Assembly: GCA_029008875.1 (NCBI GenBank)
Contig: JAQXJP010000027.1
Location: 39,416 to 103,415 of the forward strand
Length of the DNA: 64,000 nucleotides
Direction: 5' to 3'
Source of the DNA: Lachnospiraceae bacterium
GTDB taxonomy: Bacteria > Bacillota > Clostridia > Lachnospirales > Lachnospiraceae
Part shown: positions 42,321 through 50,979 of the stretch, piece after piece
Layout of the letters: every line of letters starts with the position of its first letter
How positions within the stretch are numbered: the first letter of the stretch is position 1
Made by a program: the position numbers and the translations under genes
Notes under the pieces: generated by a model
What the model saw: only the letters and a program-made list of their open reading frames with translations
What the model was told of the DNA's origin: nothing
The model's database searches: none

Positions 42321-43520
42321 ATGAAAAAGAAATTATTAGGTTTATTACTTACAGCAACACTTGCGGTAACCGGTCTTGCCGGTTGCGGACAGACAGGAAC
42401 CGTGGCAACACAAGATAGTGATGAGGTGTCTGCCCAGACAGCGGATGAAGGAACTTCGGACACAGGGGAACAGGATGGAGATCACGGAACACTTGCCGTT
42501 TCATTCCCTACAGGAAATATACGAATTGCAATTAATATTCTGGCATTGGAAAAAGGCTATTTTGAGGAAGAGGGCTTAACCATTGAACCGGTAAATCTGA
42601 TGGGAACGGATGCACTTACGGCAATCAATGAGGAGAACGGGGCTCTTGATATTTTAAATACAGGATTTGTACCGGATTTGCAGGCAATTGGCTCCGGCTA
42701 TGATCTGGTAGTGGTTGGAGGAACCGCAGTGGAAGGCGGCGCAATTATTGCAAAGAAGGGAAATGCTTCTGCTTTCCAGGATGCGGAAAATGTAATCGAC
42801 ACGGAGGCAATCACTACTGCAAAACTTGGCCTTAAGAGAAATGAAGCTTCATGGGTAATCACGCGCCAGTACCTTCTGGATAACGGAGTTACTGCAGATA
42901 CACTGGGGGCGATTGAAAATGAGGAAAGCGGGAATATTTCCTACTATGCGGACGAGACAGCGGTAGCGCAGGCAGTGCAAAAGGGAGAGATTGAAGTCGG
43001 CTTTTTGCCGTTGGAATATGCACTTCTCTACGCAGATGCCTATGATCTGGAACTGATTGCAACGGCCGGTGACCTTCAGGAAAACTATGTATGCTGCCGT
43101 GAAGTAACCTCAAAATCAAGACTTGCTTCCAAGTATGACGCTTTTGTAGCATATGAGATCGCAAGAATTCGTGCTTTTGAATATTACAAAGCAGGAGAAA
43201 CGGATGCGGATATCAAAGCGGATGTTGTCAATATTGTGACGAACTACTCGGGCAAGGAGGCGGATTATGTGGAGACATACCTCTACGGCGGAGTCACAAA
43301 ATATGCAGTGGATCCTAATACGTCAGGAATTGTAAAATACGTGGAGGCAGCCAACAACTCCGGATTGCTTAGCGGTTCCGGTGTGGATTTCGCAACATAC
43401 GATATCAAACAGAATATTGATACTTCAGCATTTGAGAAGGCGATTACCAGCCTTGTTGAGCGGGAACCGGACAATGCATTTTATGCAGAAGTTTTAGAGC
43501 AGTATCATTCAGACAACTAA
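42321..43520 (+). CDS. TauA/SsuA-type ABC substrate-binding lipoprotein
   Basis: Extracellular binding protein of a NitT/TauT-family importer. The lipoprotein signal ends TLAVTGLAGC, then an acidic spacer, then the NMT1/SsuA-like fold (NIRIAINILALEKGYFEEEGLTIEPV, ILNTGFVPDLQAIGSGYDLVVVGG). Family members bind sulfonates, taurine, nitrate, thiamine precursors and similar small compounds. With cysteine synthase genes on both sides of the glutathione-type enzyme, an organosulfur ligand is the likeliest. GGAGG precedes the ATG, 9 bp after the peptidase stop. Confidence 0.87.
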   Translation: MKKKLLGLLLTATLAVTGLAGCGQTGTVATQDSDEVSAQTADEGTSDTGEQDGDHGTLAVSFPTGNIRIAINILALEKGYFEEEGLTIEPVNLMGTDALTAINEENGALDILNTGFVPDLQAIGSGYDLVVVGGTAVEGGAIIAKKGNASAFQDAENVIDTEAITTAKLGLKRNEASWVITRQYLLDNGVTADTLGAIENEESGNISYYADETAVAQAVQKGEIEVGFLPLEYALLYADAYDLELIATAGDLQENYVCCREVTSKSRLASKYDAFVAYEIARIRAFEYYKAGETDADIKADVVNIVTNYSGKEADYVETYLYGGVTKYAVDPNTSGIVKYVEAANNSGLLSGSGVDFATYDIKQNIDTSAFEKAITSLVEREPDNAFYAEVLEQYHSDN

Positions 43521-43568
43521 TCGTCCTACAAGAAAATAGGTGTATGAGGGAATACATGGGAGAATGGC

Positions 43569-44504
43569 ATGGGAAAGATATATGACAATGTTGTGCAGTT
43601 GATTGGAAATACTCCAATCCTGCACCTGAACAAAATAGAAGAAGCAGAAAAGCTGGAAGCAAGCATATATGCCAAGCTGGAGAGCTTTAACCCGGGAGGA
43701 TCCGTAAAGGACCGGGCTGCATTGAATATGATTGAGGAGGCCGAAAAAGAAGGAAAACTCAAACCCGGCGGTCGGATTGTAGAGGGTACGTCCGGAAATA
43801 CGGGAATCGGAGTTGCACTTGTGGCAGCCGTAAAAAAATACCATGCCACAATCTGCATGCAGGAAGGCGCAAGTGAGGAAAAAATCAAGATTCTAAAAGC
43901 CTACGGGGCTGATGTGGAACTGACACCGAAGGGCGAAGGCTTTGCCAGAGCAGGCGGAAGGGCGAAAGAAATCGAGGAAAACGAGGGAGCATTCCGTCCG
44001 GCACAGGGCGAGAATCCGCATCATCCCGAAGCTCATGTGAAGCATACAGGTCCGGAAATCTGGGCGGATATGGATGGTAAAGTGGACATCTTTGTCGCAA
44101 CGGTGGGAACCAGCGGAACTTCCGGAGGCATCGGACATTATCTGAAGGAAAAGAATCCGGAAATTGAAGTGTACGGCGTAGAGCCGGCGGGATGTCCGGT
44201 TCTAAATGGCGGGAAACCCGGACCGCACAAGATTCAAGGAATTGGCGGCGGATCAATATGTCCAATCACAGACTTGTCTCTGTACAAGGAAATCATGCTT
44301 TGCTCGGATGAGGATGCATACAAATATGCAAGATTGTGCCCGAAAAGAGAGGGGCTACTGATTGGAATTTCCGCAGGGGCAGCTCTTTGGGCGGCTGTAA
44401 CGCTTGCAAAGAAACCGGAAAACAAAGGAAAGAATATTGTGGTATTGTTCCCGGATGGCGGCAACAAATATCTTTCCAGTGACTTATTTGATGAGGAGGC
44501 ATAA
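43569..44504 (+). CDS. Divergent cysteine synthase-like PLP enzyme
   Basis: A CysK/CysM-fold enzyme (beta-replacement, normally O-acetylserine plus sulfide to cysteine). The PLP lysine is in NPGGSVKDRAA, the substrate loop is EGTSGNTGIG, and the phosphate-binding loop is TVGTSGTSGG. It lacks the usual PETMSxERR segment; the matching region reads CMQEGASEEKIK. It also has RPAQGENPHHPEAH where CysK normally reads QFxNPANPxxH. Its substrate is therefore probably not the standard one. The next synthase in the operon keeps these motifs, so the two are unlikely to be redundant. Confidence 0.85.
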   Translation: MGKIYDNVVQLIGNTPILHLNKIEEAEKLEASIYAKLESFNPGGSVKDRAALNMIEEAEKEGKLKPGGRIVEGTSGNTGIGVALVAAVKKYHATICMQEGASEEKIKILKAYGADVELTPKGEGFARAGGRAKEIEENEGAFRPAQGENPHHPEAHVKHTGPEIWADMDGKVDIFVATVGTSGTSGGIGHYLKEKNPEIEVYGVEPAGCPVLNGGKPGPHKIQGIGGGSICPITDLSLYKEIMLCSDEDAYKYARLCPKREGLLIGISAGAALWAAVTLAKKPENKGKNIVVLFPDGGNKYLSSDLFDEEA

Positions 44505-44507
44505 ACG

Positions 44508-45710
44508 ATGTCATGCAATTTTTCAGAAATCGAAGAAAACATTTATACCGATGAGGAGGCAGAACTCCACGCGAAGGAGGTAGGAGTAGATCCAAGACCG
44601 AAGGAGACGAAAGCCGAAATTGATGAGAGAGGAGCATTTATCAGACAACCCAATGCATTTACGGTGCCTTTCGGGGAGAAGGAGAACGACAATCATGCGG
44701 AGGCGAACCGCTTTGCCATATATTGGGCACACGGATGCCACTGGTCCAACAGACCTGTCATAGTGAGAGATATTTTGGGATTGACCGATGTGATTGGTGA
44801 CGTCGCAACCACACACACCGGCAAGAAAAATATTTACGGACATGGCTTCGCCGATTCGCCGGAGCACAAGGATCCTCTTTGCGGAGCGTATTTTCTCAGC
44901 GAATTATACAAGAATGGCAATCCGGATTTTGGCGGACGAGCAACAACCCCGGCATTTGTGGATGTCAAGGAGAAAAAGGTTGTAAACAATGATTATCATA
45001 GACTGACCAACTATATCGAAGTACAGTTCCGGAAATTTCAGCCGGAGGATGCGCCGGATTTGTACCCGGTGAAATACCGCAGGGAAATCGACGAGTTCAA
45101 CGACTGGCTGTTTCCGGCGGTCAACAACGGACATTATCGGATGGCATTCTGCCAGTCATGGGAGGCCTACGAGGAAGCTTACAATGATTTCTTTGACGCG
45201 GTGGAAAAACTGGACAAGAGACTTGCGGAAAACCGGTTTTTATTTGGAGATTACATTACGGATTCCGACATTCGCCTTTATGTGACCCTAGTTCGCTGGG
45301 AGACCAGCTATTATCACAATGTTGGGCCCATGAAGAAGAGAATTACGGAGTACAAGAATCTCTGGGGATACGTGAAGGAGCTGTTCAGCCTTCCGGTATT
45401 TAAGAAGTATACCTTTTTTGAATTCCACAAGAATGATACACCCGGAATCTTTGCAAGCTATCCAAAGAGAATTGCAGCGCAGGTTCCTTATGAAAAACTC
45501 TGGGCGACGGACGGAGAGAGAAAAGCGCTGTCGAAGGATCCGGATCATGTGTTCAAGAAGCATCCAGATGGGGAGACGGTGGAGGAGTATCAATCTGTTA
45601 TCTCAACCACAAAATGGAATTCAGCAGATTGGGCTGACAGAAATCCAATGGAAAGAACCCTATCACAGGATGCGTCGATCAACCCGATTTCATCCAAACT
45701 GAGGGATTAA
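44508..45710 (+). CDS. Glutathionyl-hydroquinone reductase-like (Xi-class glutathione transferase) protein
   Basis: Resembles the Xi class of glutathione transferases (YqjG/EcfG, glutathionyl-hydroquinone reductases), which use a Cys to remove glutathione from conjugates. The family core FAIYWAHGCHWSNRPVIVRDILGL matches the CPWAHR region, with Cys77 as the probable catalytic residue and His in place of Pro. The mid part DEFNDWLFPAVNNGHYRMAFCQSWEAYEEAY and DIRLYVTLVRWETSYYH are typical of the C-terminal helical domain. At 400 residues it is longer than the usual 330. It starts 4 bp after the first synthase. Glutathione-type enzymes are unusual in Clostridia, which suggests a dietary or host thiol conjugate as substrate. 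Confidence 0.85.
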   Translation: MSCNFSEIEENIYTDEEAELHAKEVGVDPRPKETKAEIDERGAFIRQPNAFTVPFGEKENDNHAEANRFAIYWAHGCHWSNRPVIVRDILGLTDVIGDVATTHTGKKNIYGHGFADSPEHKDPLCGAYFLSELYKNGNPDFGGRATTPAFVDVKEKKVVNNDYHRLTNYIEVQFRKFQPEDAPDLYPVKYRREIDEFNDWLFPAVNNGHYRMAFCQSWEAYEEAYNDFFDAVEKLDKRLAENRFLFGDYITDSDIRLYVTLVRWETSYYHNVGPMKKRITEYKNLWGYVKELFSLPVFKKYTFFEFHKNDTPGIFASYPKRIAAQVPYEKLWATDGERKALSKDPDHVFKKHPDGETVEEYQSVISTTKWNSADWADRNPMERTLSQDASINPISSKLRD

Positions 45711-45729
45711 GGAAGGAGTGGCGAAGACC

Positions 45730-46656
45730 ATGGCGGTATATGAAAATGTATCAGACTTAATAGGAAATACTCCGATTGTAAGGCTGGATGGCTATGAGAG
45801 GGAAAAGGGGCTGACAGCCCATCTTTTAGCGAAACTCGAATATTTCAATCCGGCAGGCAGTATCAAGGACCGCATTGGTCTTGCAATGATTGAGGAAGCA
45901 GAAGAAAAGGGGTTGCTGACCGACAAATCTGTCATCATTGAACCGACGAGCGGAAATACGGGAATTGGAATTGCCTCTGTCGCAGCGGCGAAGGGATATC
46001 GGACCATCATAACCATGCCGGATACCATGAGTGTTGAGCGGAGAAATATACTGAAAGCATATGGAGCCGAACTTGTCTTAACGGATGGAGCCAAAGGAAT
46101 GAAAGGTGCAATTGCGGAGGCCAATAGGCTGGCAGATGAAATTCCTCACTCTTTTATCCCGGGACAGTTTACGAACGAGGCCAATCCTCTTGCGCATTAT
46201 AAGACGACGGGACCTGAAATCTGGAAGGACACGGATGGTGCAGTAGATATTCTGGTCGCCGGTGTCGGAACAGGCGGAACATTGTCGGGAGCCGGTAAAT
46301 ATTTAAAGGAACAGAATCCGGATATCCGTATTGTTGCGGTAGAGCCCAAGGATTCCCCCGTTTTGTCGGAAGGGAAAGCCGGACCTCACAAACTGCAGGG
46401 AATCGGAGCGGGATTTATACCATATACCCTGGATGTAGATATCTATGACGAGGTAATCGCAGTGACAACCGAGGAAGCGTACGAGGCGGCAAGGGCACTG
46501 GCAAGGGAAGATGCAGTTCTTGCCGGAATCTCATCCGGGGCAGCGGTTCACGCGGCAGGGCTTTTAGCAAAGAGAGCGGAAAATAAAGGGAAAAATATTG
46601 TGGTGATCATACCTGATAGCGGAGAGAAATATTTATCGGGACCACTATTCGGATAA
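45730..46656 (+). CDS. cysK: Cysteine synthase
   Basis: Canonical O-acetylserine sulfhydrylase: PLP lysine in NPAGSIKDRIG, substrate loop EPTSGNTGIG, the MPDTMSVERRN segment, QFTNEANPLAHYKTTGPE, and GVGTGGTLSGAGKYL. It makes cysteine from O-acetylserine and sulfide. The length of 308 residues is normal. The ATG at 45730 lies 11 nt after GGAAGGAG; a GTG 12 bp upstream overlaps the ribosome-binding site and is unlikely. It sits between the glutathione-type enzyme and the transporter ATPase. Confidence 0.92.
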   Translation: MAVYENVSDLIGNTPIVRLDGYEREKGLTAHLLAKLEYFNPAGSIKDRIGLAMIEEAEEKGLLTDKSVIIEPTSGNTGIGIASVAAAKGYRTIITMPDTMSVERRNILKAYGAELVLTDGAKGMKGAIAEANRLADEIPHSFIPGQFTNEANPLAHYKTTGPEIWKDTDGAVDILVAGVGTGGTLSGAGKYLKEQNPDIRIVAVEPKDSPVLSEGKAGPHKLQGIGAGFIPYTLDVDIYDEVIAVTTEEAYEAARALAREDAVLAGISSGAAVHAAGLLAKRAENKGKNIVVIIPDSGEKYLSGPLFG

Positions 46657-46672
46657 AAAAGGAGTCGAAAGA

Positions 46673-47494
46673 ATGAGCACAGGAAGGGATTTGAGCAACC
46701 GTCCAAATAAAATACAGATTAAGGACGTGTCCTTTGATTACATAGACAAAAAAAGCCGTTTTCTGGCATTGGATCATGTGAGTCTTGACATCAAAGAGGG
46801 AGAGTTCATTTGTATTTTGGGATCTTCCGGATGTGGAAAATCCACTTTACTGGGACTTTTGAATGGCTTGCATAAGGCAAAGTCCGGAGAGATCTTGCTG
46901 GACGGGACTCCGATTGCCGGCCCCGGACCGGACCGTGCAGTGGTATTCCAGCAGTATTCCCTATTCCCGTGGTTGACGGCAAAGGAGAACATCTTGTTCG
47001 GAATCAAACAGAGCGGGAAAAAATACACGAAGCGGGAACGATTGGCCAAGGCGGACGAATATCTGAAAAATGTAGGTCTTGCAGGTGCAGCGGGAAAATA
47101 TCCGAATCAACTTAGCGGAGGAATGAAACAGAGGGTTGCGGTGGCGAGAGCGCTGGCACTCGAATCGGATGTGCTTCTGTTGGATGAGCCTTTTGGAGCC
47201 ATTGATCCGAAACTTCGGTTGGAACTGCAGGAACTTGTTTCCAGTCTCTGCACTCAGGCAAAAAAGACCGTTGTGTTCGTCACCCACGATATCGATGAGG
47301 CAATCCTCCTTGCGGACAGAATTGTAGTCATGGAGCCGGGAAAAATCCGAACTGTTCTGGATGTGGAACTTCCGCACCCGAGAAAGCGTGACAAATTGGT
47401 CGGAACAATAGAATATGAGAAACTTCACAGAAAACTCATATCCAGTTTTTATGCGCATGTGGAAGAAAATATCGATGCGGAGGTGGCACTATGA
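46673..47494 (+). CDS. NitT/TauT-family ABC transporter ATP-binding protein
   Basis: The ATPase of the operon's importer (SsuB/TauB-like). It has Walker A GSSGCGKST, the Q-loop VVFQQYSLFPWLTAKEN typical of this family, signature LSGGMKQR, Walker B VLLLDEPFGAIDP and the switch His in VTHDIDEA. AAAAAGGAG precedes the ATG. The stop overlaps the permease start (ATGA), so expression of the two is coupled. Confidence 0.93.
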   Translation: MSTGRDLSNRPNKIQIKDVSFDYIDKKSRFLALDHVSLDIKEGEFICILGSSGCGKSTLLGLLNGLHKAKSGEILLDGTPIAGPGPDRAVVFQQYSLFPWLTAKENILFGIKQSGKKYTKRERLAKADEYLKNVGLAGAAGKYPNQLSGGMKQRVAVARALALESDVLLLDEPFGAIDPKLRLELQELVSSLCTQAKKTVVFVTHDIDEAILLADRIVVMEPGKIRTVLDVELPHPRKRDKLVGTIEYEKLHRKLISSFYAHVEENIDAEVAL

Positions 47495-48426
47495 AAAAAT
47501 ATATACTTGAACCCAAGATGTATATTGCCTTCGGGATTGTTACGCTGCTTTTCGTGATAAATATTGTGCTCACCCTGACTTTTCCATATTTTACTGCGCA
47601 CAAGGCGTATTACGACAGCGCGGCTTACATTACGGTTCTTATTATTGCATACGTTGTTTATGCCATAAGTGTACATGTTACAGGAAAGAAAAGCACATCG
47701 GATATCGCTATCGTAATGTATGCTTTTTTTATCCTATGGGAGTGCTCCTACAAAACAGGAATTGTGCACAACGACCTGCTGATTCCGTCTCCGGAAGGGT
47801 TGTTCCATGTATTTGTGGAAAAACCTGCTGAAATAGGTGCGGATGTGCTGGGCTCACTGGCACTTTTGTTCTGGGGATTTCTGCTTGCAATTATCCTTGG
47901 AACTCTGCTTGGATTGTTGGCTGGTTGGATCCCGAGAGTAAGGGAAGTCCTGCTTCCCATCTCGAATGTGATTACGCTGATACCACCACTTATGTTTTCC
48001 GCCTATTTTATTATGATTTTTTCCACATTCCGCCAGGCGGCGATCACGGTTATTTTCTTCGCCGTATTTTGGCCGACTTTTCAAGGAACGGTGGCAAGAG
48101 TGGGACAGATCGACAAGGCGATTATCGAAGCGGCAAAGACCATGGGTGTGGGCACCGGTGGAATGGTCATAAAGGTCATTTTTCCATACTGTCTGCCGGG
48201 CATTATTAAAAGCATTTCAAAAAGTTTGAGAGGCGCATTTATGTGCTTATCCGGGGCTGAAATGTTAGGAATGAACCTTGGGATCGGATATTTCGTTGAG
48301 AAATACAAAAGTTTTGCAGATTACCGTTGTGTGCTGGCAGGTATCGTAACGGTGGGCGTTATTACAACATTGATTGACCTTATTGTGAATAAGGTGGAAA
48401 AGACTGTTATAAAATGGGAGGCTTAG
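47491..48426 (+). CDS. NitT/TauT-family ABC transporter permease
   Basis: The membrane subunit of the importer (SsuC/TauC-like). Two N-terminal membrane segments (about 10-35 and 47-65) precede the core, in which DKAIIEAAKTMGVGTGGMVIKVIFPYCLPGI is the EAA loop that contacts the ATPase. The N-terminal extension makes it longer than typical SsuC (311 against about 260 residues). Translation is coupled with the ATPase gene through ATGA. The GNAT gene follows at 2 bp. Confidence 0.9.
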   Translation: MKKYILEPKMYIAFGIVTLLFVINIVLTLTFPYFTAHKAYYDSAAYITVLIIAYVVYAISVHVTGKKSTSDIAIVMYAFFILWECSYKTGIVHNDLLIPSPEGLFHVFVEKPAEIGADVLGSLALLFWGFLLAIILGTLLGLLAGWIPRVREVLLPISNVITLIPPLMFSAYFIMIFSTFRQAAITVIFFAVFWPTFQGTVARVGQIDKAIIEAAKTMGVGTGGMVIKVIFPYCLPGIIKSISKSLRGAFMCLSGAEMLGMNLGIGYFVEKYKSFADYRCVLAGIVTVGVITTLIDLIVNKVEKTVIKWEA

Positions 48427-48428
48427 GT

Positions 48429-48908
48429 ATGAAGGCAATAAGAGCGACAGAGGAATGGGCAAGAGCCGGTGTGTATTATGTCAGAACGGAAGCGATGGTA
48501 CTGGGCTTTCATGTGAAGCTGGAGGGAGAATTTGCAGATGATACCTCTGAAAGCGAATATATTCTGGTGGTGGATGATGAAGGAATGCCACTCAGCACAA
48601 ATCGGATTCACCTGTTGCCGGAAAAGGGCTTTGCAAAAATCGAGCGGGTTGCAACGATTTCAACTGCAAGAGGAATCGGTGCCGGAAGGCTTGGCATCGA
48701 GGCGGCGGAGGAATGGATTCAGGAACTGGGATATCACAAAATCGTGATCACCAGCAGAGAGGAAGCAGAAGGCTTTTACAAGAAACTCGGCTATACCACA
48801 AGAGATGATATGAATCCGGACACATTGGAACCCAAAACACCGAATGATCCGGTAAAAGAGAAAAAGGACTCCAGATTTATCTGCGTATATATGGAAAAAG
48901 AGTTATAA
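48429..48908 (+). CDS. GNAT-family N-acetyltransferase
   Basis: A 159-residue acetyltransferase of the GNAT fold. The acetyl-CoA loop is in RVATISTARGIGAGRLGIEAAEEWI and the last part is VITSREEAEGFYKKLGYTTRDD. ElaA-like proteins are the closest type I can name. In operons that salvage S-modified cysteines in Bacillus, acetyltransferases act on the cysteine conjugate and an M20 hydrolase removes the acetyl group later; a similar partnership is inferred here because both enzymes are present. The ATG follows GGGAGGC, 2 bp after the permease stop. Confidence 0.82.
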   Translation: MKAIRATEEWARAGVYYVRTEAMVLGFHVKLEGEFADDTSESEYILVVDDEGMPLSTNRIHLLPEKGFAKIERVATISTARGIGAGRLGIEAAEEWIQELGYHKIVITSREEAEGFYKKLGYTTRDDMNPDTLEPKTPNDPVKEKKDSRFICVYMEKEL

Positions 48909-48913
48909 TATTC

Positions 48914-48949
48914 AAAAATTCTCGCCCAAGTTCATGGGCGGGAATTTTT
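48914..48949 (+). terminator. Terminator of the sulfur operon
   Basis: AAAATTCTCGCCCA/TGGGCGGGAATTTT stem with a T-run, 7 bp after the GNAT stop. The 223-bp gap to the next gene holds this and the fapA promoter. Confidence 0.88.
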
Positions 48950-49062
48950 AATATGTTCTTCCATATATTCTCCAAAATACCCCGGGTGTCAGTCTAATAT
49001 TGTGTAAAGAGGTAAAATGGACTGCCTGCCTACAGAGATTCCTCTGCAGGGATGGGAGAGGA

Positions 49063-49091
49063 TTGAAAAAGGGCGGCGTTTATATTACAAT
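49063..49091 (+). promoter_or_regulatory. Promoter of the FapA-like gene
   Basis: TTGAAA (49063-49068) and TACAAT (49086-49091) with a 17-bp spacer, about 35 bp before the ribosome-binding site. Confidence 0.6.
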
Positions 49092-49131
49092 GGTAACACG
49101 ATAAGACACGTGAGATAATTTGGGGGAGCAA

Positions 49132-50628
49132 ATGACAAAAGAAGAGGACGTAGTGTTGGTGCCATCTGCCACAGGAGAGGGGAAAAACGGCGATGCACAA
49201 GCTGCGGAAGAGATTGAACGGCAGGCGGAACAACCGAAAACTTTAAAGGAAATCACTGTTCGCATTGCAAACGGGGAACTGGAAGCCTATGTGGAACTGT
49301 CCAAACCCGCAGAGGGGGAGCACTACACGGCGGAGGAGGTTCTGGAGATATTGCGCCGGAAAAATGTGAAATTCGGCATTGATACGGAGGTTGTCACAAG
49401 CATCACAGAGGGGGATCTGTTTGAACGGGAATTCTGTGTGGCGAAGGGAATCCCGCAGAAGGACGGAACAGACGGATGGTTTGAATATAAGTTTGATTAT
49501 GAGTTAAACCAGAAGCCGAAGTTGAACGCGGACGGAAGTGTGGATTACCGGAATCTCCATGTTGTGGAACTGGTTCGGGAAGGGCAGGAAATTGCAGTGT
49601 ATCACGAGCCAACCCCAGGGGAAAACGGAATGTCCGTGACCGGAAAAACCCGAATCGCCAAGAGGGGGAAGATGCTTATGCCTCTCACCGGAAAGGGATT
49701 TTCCAGATCGGAAGACGGACGGATTTACACCTCGATGATAACCGGAAAGATCGAGAAAAATGGAAGCAAAATCATGATTTCCCCGGTATATGAGATAAAA
49801 GGCGATGTGGACATGCGTACCGGAAATATTGAATTTCACGGTGATGTTGTGGTACATGGAAATGTTGTGGCCGGAATGATAATTCACGCGACAGGGAGTG
49901 TTACCGTGGATGGTGTGGTGGAAGCCGCAGAGATTCATGCCAACAATGACATATTGATCCGCGCAGGAGTGATTGGCGGGGAAAAGGCGATCATTCAAAC
50001 CAAGGGGAACCTGATCGCACAGTTTCTGGAGTTCGCCACCGTAGAGGTGGAGGGATGCATTCAGGCGGATGCAATCCTATCCTGCGATGTAACCTGTTAC
50101 AACCAAATTGAGATGAAAGGGAAGCGGGCAAGCATTGTGGGAGGCTCGGCTTTCGCAGTGGGCGGAATCGAGGTCATGAATCTGGGAAATGCCAACGAAA
50201 CCCGCACGGATATCTACGTGGGAGTGAAGAGGGAGGTAATGCAGCGCATTATCGAACTGCAGTCCCTGCTTTTTGATGCGCGGGAGATGCTGGAGCGAAT
50301 TAATCACGGTCTGGATGCGATACAAAAGGAAGCGGAACAATCACATACCAACATGAGCCAGGACCCGAAGCGTGTGGCGCTACTTCGCGCCAAGGTACAA
50401 CAGAGCGCCGAGATTGCCCAAAAAGGCGACGAACTCATGCATCTGGAACAACTGGTGGAACGAGGAAAGGACGCCTGCGTCAAGGTGTTCAGGGATGCAT
50501 ACCCGGGAGTGACGGTGGCAATCGGAATGAACCGCGCCTATGTGCGGGAGAAAATTGATTGTGTCAATTTCCAAATGATGAACAACAACGTGGTTATGGT
50601 GTCCATGCAGGGCGCTGTCATTCAATGA
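49132..50628 (+). CDS. FapA (DUF342) family polymer-forming-like protein
   Basis: A 498-residue DUF342/FapA protein. The N-terminal domain (about 45-200) contains the VKFGIDTEVV and GENGMSVTGK segments. It is followed by a right-handed beta-helix (about 205-350) with repeated strands such as VDMRTGNIEFHGDVVVHGNVVAGMIIHATGSVTVDGVVEAAEI, then a C-terminal coiled coil. Related proteins are linked to cell-surface or cell-shape functions, but the role is not defined. The ATG follows TTGGGGGAG. Confidence 0.82.
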   Translation: MTKEEDVVLVPSATGEGKNGDAQAAEEIERQAEQPKTLKEITVRIANGELEAYVELSKPAEGEHYTAEEVLEILRRKNVKFGIDTEVVTSITEGDLFEREFCVAKGIPQKDGTDGWFEYKFDYELNQKPKLNADGSVDYRNLHVVELVREGQEIAVYHEPTPGENGMSVTGKTRIAKRGKMLMPLTGKGFSRSEDGRIYTSMITGKIEKNGSKIMISPVYEIKGDVDMRTGNIEFHGDVVVHGNVVAGMIIHATGSVTVDGVVEAAEIHANNDILIRAGVIGGEKAIIQTKGNLIAQFLEFATVEVEGCIQADAILSCDVTCYNQIEMKGKRASIVGGSAFAVGGIEVMNLGNANETRTDIYVGVKREVMQRIIELQSLLFDAREMLERINHGLDAIQKEAEQSHTNMSQDPKRVALLRAKVQQSAEIAQKGDELMHLEQLVERGKDACVKVFRDAYPGVTVAIGMNRAYVREKIDCVNFQMMNNNVVMVSMQGAVIQ

Positions 50629-50640
50629 TTTGAAAACTAC

Positions 50641-50668
50641 GCATAACCCTTGAGGTACAACATATAAT
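50641..50668 (+). promoter_or_regulatory. Sigma-E-like promoter for spoIIID
   Basis: GCATAAC (50641-50647) and CATATAAT (50661-50668) with 13 bp between resemble the sigma-E pattern KMATATT-N13-CATACAMT. In Bacillus and Clostridioides spoIIID is transcribed by sigma-E. Confidence 0.55.
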
Positions 50669-50697
50669 GTACAAACAAGGATTGCAGGGGTTATGTA

Positions 50698-50958
50698 ATG
50701 AAACAATATATCGAGGAGCGCGCGGTGGAGGTGGCGACATATATTATCGAGAACAACTCTACGGTGCGTCAGGCTGCCAAGCACTTTGGTATCAGCAAAT
50801 CAACGGTACATAAGGATGTGACCGAGAGGCTTATGAGTTTAAACCCGACGCTTGCCACGGAAGCACGCAAGGTGTTGGATGTAAACAAATCGGAGCGTCA
50901 TATCCGCGGGGGATTGGCAACGAGAGAGAAATACGCGCACAAAGAGGAGTGCGATTGA
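50698..50958 (+). CDS. spoIIID: Sporulation transcription factor SpoIIID
   Basis: An 86-residue DNA-binding protein that switches mother-cell transcription during sporulation from sigma-E to sigma-K genes. The whole sequence fits the family: YIEERAVEVATYIIENNSTVRQAAKHFGISKSTVHKDVTERL (helix-turn-helix), then LNPTLATEARKVLDVNKSERHIRGGLATREKY and a basic C-terminal helix. GGGGTTATG precedes the start. A sigma-E-like promoter lies upstream, and an esterase gene follows at 21 bp. Confidence 0.96.
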   Translation: MKQYIEERAVEVATYIIENNSTVRQAAKHFGISKSTVHKDVTERLMSLNPTLATEARKVLDVNKSERHIRGGLATREKYAHKEECD

Positions 50959-50979
50959 TTAACAAGGGGGATAAGTACA

